DNA of 64,000 bases from JBBEBE01 sp040882505 (GTDB taxonomy: Bacteria > Bacteroidota > Rhodothermia > Balneolales > Balneolaceae). Positions 7,590-15,757 of this stretch are shown one piece after another (position 1 is the stretch's first letter; each line of letters starts with the position of its first letter). The notes under the pieces were generated by a model. It did no database searches and had not been told where the DNA came from. It worked only from the letters and a program-made list of their open reading frames with translations. The stretch covers positions 124,001 through 188,000 of the forward strand of contig JBBEBE010000009.1 in assembly GCA_040882505.1 (NCBI GenBank), given 5' to 3'. A program made the position numbers and the translations under genes.

Positions 7590-7623
7590 CGGAGTATTAA
7601 GACAAATTTATCTTAATACTCCG
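7590..7623. repeat. Palindrome 2 with extended 13-bp arms
   Basis: Perfect 13-bp inverted repeat (CGGAGTATTAAGA / TCTTAATACTCCG) with an 8-bp loop. Its inner part (7595-7618) has the same TTAAGA-N8-TCTTAA layout as the site at 7522. It also lies 22 bp past the stop of the RES-domain gene, so a terminator-like hairpin for that gene is an alternative, although no T-tract follows. Confidence 0.6.
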
Positions 7624-7645
7624 GGAAAATTAGAATACATCTCAT

Positions 7646-8761
7646 TTAGTTGATGCTCCTCAATTCTAGCTCCTCTTCGACATATGCCTCGATTGTACCA
7701 TAGACTGACCTACTGAATTTACACTCAATCTCATTATTAATTTTAATCAATCTTCCGCAGTCTTTATGGAAGGAATCGGTTGCTATTAGACCTTTAAACA
7801 TTTTGTCATCATATATTATATTTCCAATCAATTCATTATTAACAGGTATAGATATATCGAATAAACTAGAAATATAATCACAATACCCAACGGGTTTTAT
7901 ACCCCTTACCGGGAAATAATAATTGTATGATTTATTTAAATGATTTTTATCAACTATTTCTCCATGAGATATTTTTGTTGAAGGAAATTTAATACCATTA
8001 ATTTTATCATTTCCACTTGAAACGAGGTACTGCGATAATACTTGTGGAATAATATATTCAGGCTTGAAGTACTCACCTTTGAACGATCTTTTAACAGAAG
8101 CCGCCATCATAAGAGGATATGTCACAATGTACTTCCTTACCAGTTCATCACTAATTGATTCACCCTTATCAGCACGTTTTAATAATAAATTAAAGTCCGA
8201 TGGCTTTAAGAGACTGAGAACGACCAGTACAGATCTATTTGTGAATTTCGAAAACCATAATTCCTCAATATGACTTTCGCTTTCTTTATGGCATACATAT
8301 GAATTCTCACCTAAATACAGCGCAGGCAAACCAGGCACACTAAACCGAGCTGAAGCAGCCTTGTGGCGATCTTTAAAATTAATATGAAATAAATCCTTTC
8401 TATCGAATTTTTCATTACTTCTCAAAGGCGAGTAACGTGATCGATAAAATTCACTATTCACGGTAATATTTTCTGTAAACAACCACTTCTCAATTTTATT
8501 TTTTTCAAAATATTCAAAGAGAATTAATGATGATTCCGTCACCTTACCTTCATAATAGGATCTTATCGATGAATTAATAAAATCATTTAATTTTATTATT
8601 TCATAAGTTATTTTATCGTCTACATTATATTTACATATAAAAGAATAATATTTCTCAAGTTTATCCTTTAAATATACCTTAAAGTCTCCGCTTGCTGGCT
8701 CCAATGATACCTCAAGACATGAGGGAATTTCACTCACTACTTCATTCAGAGATTTACACAT
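7646..8761 (-). CDS. RES-domain protein (putative NAD-targeting enzyme), AT-rich
   Basis: 371 residues, no signal peptide, so cytoplasmic. The central region carries RES-domain marks: FYRSRYSP (Arg107, Arg109), then RFSVPGLPALYLG starting at Arg139, and an acidic residue at Glu160 (YVCHKE). Known RES proteins of toxin-antitoxin systems degrade NAD+; larger members like this one, with about 100 extra N-terminal residues, occur as single genes and are poorly characterised. No antitoxin-like Xre gene lies beside it. Base composition is strikingly AT-rich against GC-rich neighbours on both sides, and strong inverted repeats lie at both ends, suggesting recent acquisition. Defence or stress function is an inference only. 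Confidence 0.7.
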   Translation of the reverse strand: MCKSLNEVVSEIPSCLEVSLEPASGDFKVYLKDKLEKYYSFICKYNVDDKITYEIIKLNDFINSSIRSYYEGKVTESSLILFEYFEKNKIEKWLFTENITVNSEFYRSRYSPLRSNEKFDRKDLFHINFKDRHKAASARFSVPGLPALYLGENSYVCHKESESHIEELWFSKFTNRSVLVVLSLLKPSDFNLLLKRADKGESISDELVRKYIVTYPLMMAASVKRSFKGEYFKPEYIIPQVLSQYLVSSGNDKINGIKFPSTKISHGEIVDKNHLNKSYNYYFPVRGIKPVGYCDYISSLFDISIPVNNELIGNIIYDDKMFKGLIATDSFHKDCGRLIKINNEIECKFSRSVYGTIEAYVEEELELRSIN

Positions 8762-8790
8762 AGCAATGACCTATATTGCTTTTAAATGAA

Positions 8791-8838
8791 TCGAGAACAC
8801 TCAATTATCCAGTTTTTGGCATTTTTGAGTGTTCTCGA
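8791..8838. repeat. 14-bp inverted repeat between LmbE and RES genes
   Basis: Perfect 14-bp arms TCGAGAACACTCAA and TTGAGTGTTCTCGA enclose 20 bp. It begins 14 bp beyond the LmbE stop (minus strand) and ends 30 bp before the RES start codon, so it could be a terminator-like hairpin for LmbE, an operator of the RES gene, or a boundary of the inserted AT-rich segment. No T-tract follows. Confidence 0.6.
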
Positions 8839-8851
8839 ATGTTACGTAGAA

Positions 8852-9877
8852 TCAGATTCTCTCGGTGTTCTCTTCAATATACGCGCTCAAGGCATTCTCC
8901 CGTGGACCGCGATAGTAGAACCGTTCGGCCCACTCCAGTCCGTAGGGTCGCCCCACCTCCTTGTCCGAGAGCACTCCCCGAAGCTGCAGAGACGCTTTGT
9001 CGAGCATCAGGTGTTTGATGTAGTTGAAGTCGGCCTCTTCGTCGCTGTTTCCCAATATCGGCAGTCGACGACCCTGGGCCTCCAGATTTCGACGCAGTCG
9101 GGAACCTGTCTCACCGGCCGGCCCCTGCGTCACGTTGAGCATGTTCACCTCCACCTTCTTGTCGATGTAGTTGGAGATATCCACCACCCGGTTCACTTTC
9201 TGCGGTCCGCGGGCAAAGTAGTACTGCTCCATCACACTGTGCGGCTCCAGGCCGGCATCAAAGTGCTCGGGATAGTTGCGGGCATTGCCGGACATCCAGC
9301 GGGCCGCCTCGACTGCACGTGCGGTTACGTAGTGATCCGGATTCTCCTCGTAATGCCCCCAGGGATCGTAGGAGACAATGGTGTCTACCTTGAGAAGCCG
9401 GAACAGATAGATGAGCCTCGCCTTGATCTCCTGAATGGCATAGTTGTCCATCTGGTGGTTCCGGTAGTAGAGATCGTACATCTTCTCCATGCCGTAGGCC
9501 TGGACGATCTTTTCCGTATCGATTTGATCATTTTCGATACTCTGTCCCAGCGTATCTCCCCGGCCGGCCTTCTCGTCGTTCGTGGTCCGGATCAGATACC
9601 CGGTATAGCCCTCGTCAAGAAGTTTGGCCACAGTACCACCCGCAAAGATCGGAATATCATCCGAGTGGGGCTGAATGGCGGCCAGCACCTTCCCGGCGTG
9701 CGGTTTTCCCGACTGCGCCCGCTCCACGATCACCTCGTCGTCCGGGTGTGTGACGCCATCACCGGGTTGCATCCGCTCCATATTCAAATTGGATGCCTGG
9801 GCGCCGGTGGCATACGCCGCCGTCCCCATCAACGTTCCCGCTGCCAGTCCGTTCTTCAGAAAATCTTTTCGTTTCAT
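8852..9877 (-). CDS. Exported LmbE/PIG-L family deacetylase
   Basis: 341 residues. ATG 9877 has AAAGGA upstream and opens MKRKDFLKNG plus a hydrophobic stretch, a Tat-like or Sec signal. The family hydrolyses N-acetyl groups of GlcNAc-type substrates using a metal. The canonical PHPDDE appears as PHSDDI at 70-75 (His71, Asp73, Asp74 kept; Pro to Ser, Glu to Ile), and a C-terminal-half metal His lies in ENPDHYVTARAV preceded by DPWGHYEENPDH. These changes leave the metal and base residues intact. It lies 19 bp downstream of the FISUMP-heparinase gene, consistent with stepwise glycosaminoglycan-like processing. Confidence 0.82.
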   Translation of the reverse strand: MKRKDFLKNGLAAGTLMGTAAYATGAQASNLNMERMQPGDGVTHPDDEVIVERAQSGKPHAGKVLAAIQPHSDDIPIFAGGTVAKLLDEGYTGYLIRTTNDEKAGRGDTLGQSIENDQIDTEKIVQAYGMEKMYDLYYRNHQMDNYAIQEIKARLIYLFRLLKVDTIVSYDPWGHYEENPDHYVTARAVEAARWMSGNARNYPEHFDAGLEPHSVMEQYYFARGPQKVNRVVDISNYIDKKVEVNMLNVTQGPAGETGSRLRRNLEAQGRRLPILGNSDEEADFNYIKHLMLDKASLQLRGVLSDKEVGRPYGLEWAERFYYRGPRENALSAYIEENTERI

Positions 9878-9896
9878 GATTGTCCTTTCTTGTTGG

Positions 9897-12890
9897 TTAT
9901 CGTGTTTCGATTCCGGTTTGTGGTTCAATCGTCATCGGTAATGCTCGTTCAAACTCGATGTCACCTCCTTCACGTTTACGGAGGGTGCCACCCAGCGGTC
10001 CCTCCCGTTCAAACGTTATCTCCCAAGCGGTTCCATCGATCTCCCCGATGTGAACACCAGGGGATTCCGCACGTCCAATCCGTTCGACAGTGGCCTCCGA
10101 TTCGGCGGCGGCACCACGCTCCCCAACCTGCAACACGTGCAGGAAGTGATCACTCTCCCGGGTGGAACCGGGGGCAACCTCGATCCGGCCCCAGCCAAAG
10201 AGTTCAAGCTCCTCGCCCAACATCCCCCGGTCGATCTCCCAATTCCGCCCTCCGGCCCAAAACTCCCGGCCCGGTCCGCCAACCGCCCGCAACCCGGCAT
10301 CGGCCGGCCAGACGGTTCGACCCGTCAGCGTTCCATCCCCCTGACTGGCAACAAACCGGTTCCCCTCGATTCGGGGTTCACGGGCTGTATGCAGGAGCCA
10401 CTGCTTCCGGAAAGAGGCGTCCGTGCTGGTCACCCGATCGTAGATCACAAACAGGTCGGGGGCCAAAAAGAGAACCTGCCGGGTCACCTCGCGCGCCTTC
10501 TCGCCCAGAGAATCATCCCCGTGAAGGTAGGACTCGGTCGCATCCGCGGCCACATAGGCCCACTCCTCACTGCTTTCAAATGCGATCACCTCCGAGCCCA
10601 ACGTCTGGTGCTGCCCGCCGTGGGCTGCTTCGTTGGGTGCGCCCCAATAGTTTGACAGCGGTTCGCCGGGCTGATGAATCAGGATTGTGTTGTGCGCCAC
10701 CGTCTGCCCGTAATAGTTGGCCAGGTGGTGGCCGTTCACAAACTGACGCCAACGCGTCCCCGAATCGAGAGCCAGGTACCCCTTCCGGTAGATCGTGAAG
10801 TGGAGCGTGTCGTACTGTTTGTGCTGCCCGAGTTCCCCGCCTGCGGCCAGCAGGGCGTAGGTCTCCTCCGGGCCGAACCCGGTCCGGAAAAAGATCTGCC
10901 CCATGTTCTCGAAGTGGCGGGCCAATGGTTGGTCGGTCGGCTCGTTCGGTTCGGGCGCTGCCTCCAGATCGACCATCAGAAACGGGTAGACGAAGAAGGT
11001 GGGATCCCACGTTTTTGCCTCATTGGGCAAGGCGTCCTGCAGGTAGCCTGCCAGTCCGGCCGCTTCCGGTTCGGCCCGACCATAGAGATGTCGAATATTG
11101 GCCAAATGCGTATACATGCGGCCAATCGGCAGCTCGTTGGTCAGATGCCGTACATCCCCGTAGCCGTATTCGAGCGGCGGTCCCTCCTCCTGCACGATCC
11201 AGTTCCAGTAGACGTAGTTGGCCAGCATGGCGATGTGGGGCCAGCGCTCGACGTCGCTCTGCCCGGTGGCAGATGCCCAGGTGTAGAGGTAGTTCTGCTC
11301 GGCAAAGGGGTACTGACCAAAGGTGTAGGTGATGGTCGAGGAGGCTCCACCCCCGTCGTCACCCGAGGCATTTTTCCGGTGCTCGAGCAGCGCCCGGGTC
11401 ATGGAATAACTGTTGCTCAAAAACGTTTCGGTGATGGCCGGCTCGACCCCGGTCCCCCAGGCGGTGAGTCCCAAAAACCACTCCAGATTGCGAAGACCGT
11501 AATACCCGGTGGTCGGGCTGCCCAGATGCTCGCGGGCGATCTCGTCTATATGCGTGATGGCGCCGTGCGTGTAGTGAATGAGCCGGCGCAGCAGCCGGTT
11601 GCTGCGGGCCTCGTCCATCTCGCCGCGCAGCCAGTCCCAGGCCATGACGGCGTGCACCCGACTGGCGGTGTCCCAACGAACTTCCCGGCGTAATCGTAGA
11701 CGCTCCTCGTAGTGGGCGATACTGATCTCCAGCCACTCGATGGCTCGTTCCTTCCACTCACCCTCTCCGGTGGCCCGGTAGAGGAAGGCAGCAATGGCCG
11801 CTTCTTCGCCATAATCGTCCGGCTCCCGGGTCGGATCCTTCTCCAGCTGTTGGTGAAGCGTGCGGGCTCGCTCCTCGATCTCCCGAAGCCATTCACGTTC
11901 GGTGGTTTGCGCCCGATTCAAGACGCGCGACTCGCTCTCCCGGTTGAAAAAGAGACGGGGATGGTCGGATCGGAGAACAGCGTTCCAATCGGGCAAGACT
12001 GCCTCGTCGGAAACACCTGGACCCGTCGTGGGACGACTCTCACTGGCTGCATCACTCGGTTCGGCTCGGGCCGAACCGGCCTCCAAGACGCACCGTACCG
12101 GAAATCCAGCCTCTGGCCGGACCTCATGCCGGAGTGGGTAGACATAATTGTAGGAGATCCCGCGATACCCCATGCCTCCATCTTCGGTCCGGGTTCGACT
12201 CCACCAGGCGGCCAGCTCCCGAAGATGGGTAAACTGGCCGGTCGACGTGCGAAACCCGGTCGGTTGCCCGTTGAATCCGGTCTGGTTGGTCCCGGGCGGG
12301 GCGACGTTTCGCTTCCAGATCAGGTGACGAGATCTGCCTGCTCGTTCGTCCTCTCCCTCCCGTCCGACCGACATGAGCGGTGCCACATCATCGTTGACAA
12401 CCGCAAAGAGCTCTTCCCACTGTTCATGGTCGGGGACCTGCCAGCCGGCCGGGCAGAGCTGCCCCGTCTGAATCGCGGCTCCGTTGTAGTAGGCACCTGT
12501 CATCCGGACGTCCGGTTCTTCAGGTCGCCAGCTCATGGAAGGCCCTTCGGCCTCTCGCCACTCCCTGGCATCGGCCTTCTCCACAAGGGACGTTCCGTTC
12601 CGCAGCCGGGTGGTTCTCAAATTCTCCGCCATCCAGATCTGCTCTCCAATCCGGACCACCTCGTAGCGATTGCCGTCCATATCCGTCAGGAACGTATCGG
12701 ACGCTCCATCTTCCGCGAACTGTTCGATCACATGATCATCGATCACTCCCAAGTGCATCGGCTCTGCCCGATACCCTTCCATGGACCGGTTCGTCTCTTG
12801 TGCCTGCACGTGGTGGAAAAACAGAAGCGCCACTCCCATCAGAGAGACCGAGAGGCGGAGTCCGGAAACGACAGGTTGTAAGGGTATCAT
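9897..12890 (-). CDS. Exported FISUMP-domain / heparinase II/III-like fusion protein
   Basis: 997 residues, signal peptide 1-31 (core SVSLMGVALLFFHHV). Residues about 65-280 match the Fibrobacter succinogenes major paralogous domain pattern (IGEQIWMAENLRTTRLRNG, later LCPAGWQVPDHEQWEELF, ending FPVRCV). After a Ser/Pro-rich linker, residues about 310-997 look like the heparinase II/III alpha-toroid plus beta-sandwich: DHPRLFFNR, MAWDWLRG, then FFRTGFGPEETYALLAAGGE and HFTIYRKGYLALDSG, NTILIHQPGEP. Such enzymes cleave uronic-acid polysaccharides by beta-elimination. The domain pairing is unusual. The lyase assignment is by overall resemblance; catalytic residues were not verified. Confidence 0.78.
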   Translation of the reverse strand: MIPLQPVVSGLRLSVSLMGVALLFFHHVQAQETNRSMEGYRAEPMHLGVIDDHVIEQFAEDGASDTFLTDMDGNRYEVVRIGEQIWMAENLRTTRLRNGTSLVEKADAREWREAEGPSMSWRPEEPDVRMTGAYYNGAAIQTGQLCPAGWQVPDHEQWEELFAVVNDDVAPLMSVGREGEDERAGRSRHLIWKRNVAPPGTNQTGFNGQPTGFRTSTGQFTHLRELAAWWSRTRTEDGGMGYRGISYNYVYPLRHEVRPEAGFPVRCVLEAGSARAEPSDAASESRPTTGPGVSDEAVLPDWNAVLRSDHPRLFFNRESESRVLNRAQTTEREWLREIEERARTLHQQLEKDPTREPDDYGEEAAIAAFLYRATGEGEWKERAIEWLEISIAHYEERLRLRREVRWDTASRVHAVMAWDWLRGEMDEARSNRLLRRLIHYTHGAITHIDEIAREHLGSPTTGYYGLRNLEWFLGLTAWGTGVEPAITETFLSNSYSMTRALLEHRKNASGDDGGGASSTITYTFGQYPFAEQNYLYTWASATGQSDVERWPHIAMLANYVYWNWIVQEEGPPLEYGYGDVRHLTNELPIGRMYTHLANIRHLYGRAEPEAAGLAGYLQDALPNEAKTWDPTFFVYPFLMVDLEAAPEPNEPTDQPLARHFENMGQIFFRTGFGPEETYALLAAGGELGQHKQYDTLHFTIYRKGYLALDSGTRWRQFVNGHHLANYYGQTVAHNTILIHQPGEPLSNYWGAPNEAAHGGQHQTLGSEVIAFESSEEWAYVAADATESYLHGDDSLGEKAREVTRQVLFLAPDLFVIYDRVTSTDASFRKQWLLHTAREPRIEGNRFVASQGDGTLTGRTVWPADAGLRAVGGPGREFWAGGRNWEIDRGMLGEELELFGWGRIEVAPGSTRESDHFLHVLQVGERGAAAESEATVERIGRAESPGVHIGEIDGTAWEITFEREGPLGGTLRKREGGDIEFERALPMTIEPQTGIETR

Positions 12891-13041
12891 GGGCAGGGGG
12901 TGAGGTTCAGTCGTTCGGGAAACTTAATAAAACGGCATGTATATTCAACCGACCGATGGCAGCGCTTCCGGAGACCCGGTCCGTATGACCGTTCCGGTTC
13001 TGCCCGAAACCGATTCACAACCCGAACCAAGATCACATTCC

Positions 13042-13506
13042 ATGAACCACCGACCCTTCACCCCCCTCCGACGAATCATCTGGATACTCACCCTCCTTCT
13101 CCTGCCCCTGACCGCCTGCCAGCCGTCCGGTGGGGACGCCGAAGGTTCCCAACCGGACGGCTGGCAGTCCGAAACACGAGCCTACGAAATGCGTATTTAC
13201 ACGGCCAATGAAGGGAAGCTGGACGAACTGGAGGATCGCTTCCGAAACTATACGATGGCCCTGTTTGAAGAACACGGAATCCAAAATGTGGGCTATTGGA
13301 TTCCGGACGACCCGGAGCGTTCGCACAACACGCTCATCTACATCATCTCCTATGAAAGTCGCGAGGTGGCCGAAGAGCGGTGGGATGCTTTCTACTACAG
13401 CGCCGAATGGCAGGAGATCGCCGAACGGACCAACGCCAATGGCAATCTGGTCCAGTCGGTCGAATCGGTCTTCATGACACCGACGGACTACTCGCCGCTG
13501 CAGTAA
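13042..13506 (+). CDS. NIPSNAP-family lipoprotein
   Basis: 154 residues. The ATG at 13042 opens a lipoprotein signal (RRIIWILTLLLLPLTAC, Cys about 26). The remainder is a dimeric alpha/beta-barrel NIPSNAP domain: YEMRIYTANEGKLDELEDRF, then HGIQNVGYW and TLIYIISYESREVAEERW. Exported NIPSNAP proteins are common in Bacteroidota near carbohydrate genes; no reaction is established. It is divergently arranged to the heparinase fusion gene (151-bp shared promoter region) and converges with the methyltransferase gene, leaving only 14 bp between the stops. Confidence 0.82.
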   Translation: MNHRPFTPLRRIIWILTLLLLPLTACQPSGGDAEGSQPDGWQSETRAYEMRIYTANEGKLDELEDRFRNYTMALFEEHGIQNVGYWIPDDPERSHNTLIYIISYESREVAEERWDAFYYSAEWQEIAERTNANGNLVQSVESVFMTPTDYSPLQ

Positions 13507-13520
13507 CGGGATGTGGCAAA

Positions 13521-14216
13521 TCAGATATTGTAATCCGAGTCGTTTCCTTCAGAGACATAGATATTCCCGCTCAATCGGTCCAGGTTGAAGGGACGTTCCA
13601 ACTGTTGGCTCCATTTCGTTGCAATGTCGGTCTCCCCGCGACGCTTTCCGTCATCCAGGACCACTTTGCTTTCAGGAGCCAGTCGGGATTGAAAAAATGG
13701 AACCGCCGGATACCGTGCGTGCGAAAGGCCGGGCCGGTTGGCCGGCGGGCCGTCCACAAAGAGCAGATCGATTCCCTCTGCCGGAGTTTCACTCTCGAGG
13801 ATGGTTGTGTCATACCAGGTGCCCTCCTTTTTCCAGGCGTATGGACTCTCTTTCAGCGGGGCATGTACCAACTGCACCCGGTGCGCAACGCCGCGTCGCT
13901 CCAGCTCCTCGCGAATAATTTCGTGCCAGGAAGCGTCATGATCGATGGATACAAAATCGGCACGTCGGCCCAACCGTTCCAGCTGTGTCGCGATGAACAG
14001 AGTCGAGAGCCCCGAGCCGCATTCGACAATGGAAGAGCGCCGGTGAATTGTTATATCATTGAGCAGATAGGCAATCGTCGTGGGTCGCAGGGAGGCTCCG
14101 CTCCATGGAAGGTACCCATCGTACAGTGGTGCGATCTGCTGCATCGCCTTGATGTCGCGGATCTCGAGAACCACGTCGTTGTAAAACCAATTGGTCATCT
14201 GCCGAATCCATCCCAT
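13521..14216 (-). CDS. Class I SAM-dependent methyltransferase-like protein
   Basis: 231 residues, cytoplasmic, start ATG at 14216. A Rossmann-like SAM site is visible in IVECGSGLSTLFIATQLE, followed by the acidic-loop motif FVSIDHDASW and LLFVDGPPANRPG, a layout typical of FkbM/class-24-like methyltransferases or the methyltransferases linked to glycan synthesis. The substrate cannot be read from sequence. It lies 129 bp downstream of the alpha/beta-hydrolase gene on the same strand with no obvious terminator between. Confidence 0.7.
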   Translation of the reverse strand: MGWIRQMTNWFYNDVVLEIRDIKAMQQIAPLYDGYLPWSGASLRPTTIAYLLNDITIHRRSSIVECGSGLSTLFIATQLERLGRRADFVSIDHDASWHEIIREELERRGVAHRVQLVHAPLKESPYAWKKEGTWYDTTILESETPAEGIDLLFVDGPPANRPGLSHARYPAVPFFQSRLAPESKVVLDDGKRRGETDIATKWSQQLERPFNLDRLSGNIYVSEGNDSDYNI

Positions 14217-14345
14217 GTCTACCTCGTTTCATGCTGTGGTTGCGTTCCCGGGAATCTCTGTCGATTCAGGGCACCCAATATAGCCTCTATCCCGAAAGCA
14301 GGAAATGGCCTTTGTCCGACAGAACGCACGCAGGTTACCGGAAAC

Positions 14346-15542
14346 TCATCGTCCGTGAACCGGCAGATGCACACGGAACCAGTCGAGCATCTCCTGTTTC
14401 ATCTCCGGGAGGTACTCATGCCCCGTCTCCCGATAGAGAACGCTTCGAAAATTCTCCGGCTCTCCATAGAGTTCGTACATATGGGCGAGCTTCTCTTCGA
14501 GAACCTCGATCCCCCGGGTCGGTGCACCGGCATCCTGATCGCCGGAGAGCTGAAGCATGGGCCTCGGTGCGACCAGCGAGTAGATCGCTTCGGTGTCGAA
14601 ATGGCTCAGGATGCCCGGAACAAAGTAGTAGATCCCGTGAGAGCGGAGTGATCCGTTCTGAATGAGTTCCGTATAGCGGGTAAAGCAGGCCACACTCACG
14701 ATGGCTTGGATCCGCTCGTCGATAGCCGCCAACCACCATCCCCGCGTGGCCCCCATACTCATACCGGTGGCTGCAATCCGGCCGGCATCCACCTCCGGGC
14801 GGGTCTCCAGGTAGTCCAGCAGCATCTGTTCGTCTCGCAACATCAATCCCCAGAGGGTTCGGCCCAACCAGTTGTACAGTTTGAACTGGCTCCACTCCTG
14901 TTGCCGCTTGTCTTCACTTGCTCCGGCCGGGCCCTTCCCGATCCGCTCCCCGTTGAAATACGAATCGATGGCCGCCACCACATACCCTTCACGGACCAGG
15001 TCCGGGCCCACATGCTGGCTGCTCTCCGTATGGGTTCCCCCGATACTCTCCTTGGAACTGCCGTGGCCGTGCAGACCCACGATGGTCGGAGCAGGCTCCT
15101 TCAGATCGTCTGGAATCATCAATATCCCCGGTACAACCATGTCGACCCCGTTGTGAAACTCGAACCGTTCCAGGGTGTACCCGTCGTGCTGCTCGATGGA
15201 AAGGATCCGTACACGTGGCGTGTCGGGTCGCGGGGGAAGATCACCCAGTTGGCGAATCAGGATCTCGCGCGTCTGTTCCAGACGTGCGTCGGTCCACTCC
15301 TCCAGGGTTTGAGGCAGGGGCCAATCGGGCGGAAGAACCGTCTCCAGGTAGGCCTGCATCGTCTCGGGCACATGGGTCCAGGCAGGATCCTGCGGAGTCC
15401 CACCCTCAGATGATCCGGGAGTGACCCGGATCTGTGCACAGAGAAGGGTTGGAAGCAGAACGAGGGCCAAACAGAGAGACAGGATGCGAGGTCTGCCCTC
15501 TGACTTTGAAAACAAGAGATGAAACCGGGACGATATCTTCAT
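14346..15542 (-). CDS. Exported alpha/beta-hydrolase (dienelactone hydrolase / acetyl-xylan-esterase-like)
   Basis: 398 residues with a signal peptide (core LSLCLALVLLPTLLC, ending about residue 36). The catalytic triad is readable: Ser262 in GMSMG, Asp335 in SGDQDAG, His375 in TGHEY; the oxyanion-side HGHG is at 158-161. Length and the long N-terminal helical lead-in match the exported esterase group found with polysaccharide genes in Bacteroidota, which remove acetyl or methyl esters from glycans. It faces the antiporter gene across a 215-bp divergent promoter region. Confidence 0.78.
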   Translation of the reverse strand: MKISSRFHLLFSKSEGRPRILSLCLALVLLPTLLCAQIRVTPGSSEGGTPQDPAWTHVPETMQAYLETVLPPDWPLPQTLEEWTDARLEQTREILIRQLGDLPPRPDTPRVRILSIEQHDGYTLERFEFHNGVDMVVPGILMIPDDLKEPAPTIVGLHGHGSSKESIGGTHTESSQHVGPDLVREGYVVAAIDSYFNGERIGKGPAGASEDKRQQEWSQFKLYNWLGRTLWGLMLRDEQMLLDYLETRPEVDAGRIAATGMSMGATRGWWLAAIDERIQAIVSVACFTRYTELIQNGSLRSHGIYYFVPGILSHFDTEAIYSLVAPRPMLQLSGDQDAGAPTRGIEVLEEKLAHMYELYGEPENFRSVLYRETGHEYLPEMKQEMLDWFRVHLPVHGR

Positions 15543-15757
15543 GGAAAGCTGTTTTTGTTGTCGGGATCATGGAGCCGGGTCGAACCGGTCTGGAGCAATA
15601 CATATATGTGATTCAATTATCAAAACCGGATCCGGTTCAGTCCGAACGGTTGTAATTACTTGACTCCGGGCGAAAAAACCAAGTGGAAGGGGGAAAGCAT
15701 GGAAACGCCAAAACCCATAGATTCCCTGAAATTTCACACCAGAGACCGGGAACGCCC

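Noticed and set aside
8786..10798. 670-codon open frame on the plus strand
   Set aside because: Lies antisense to LmbE and the heparinase fusion; low-complexity Pro/Arg/Ser-rich translation without domains. It is a shadow of GC-rich genes.
12891..13041. Repeated GGTTCAACCCG/CGGTTCGACCC-like strings in this and other gaps
   Set aside because: Similar short strings recur throughout coding and non-coding DNA here and fit general base composition rather than a defined repeat family.
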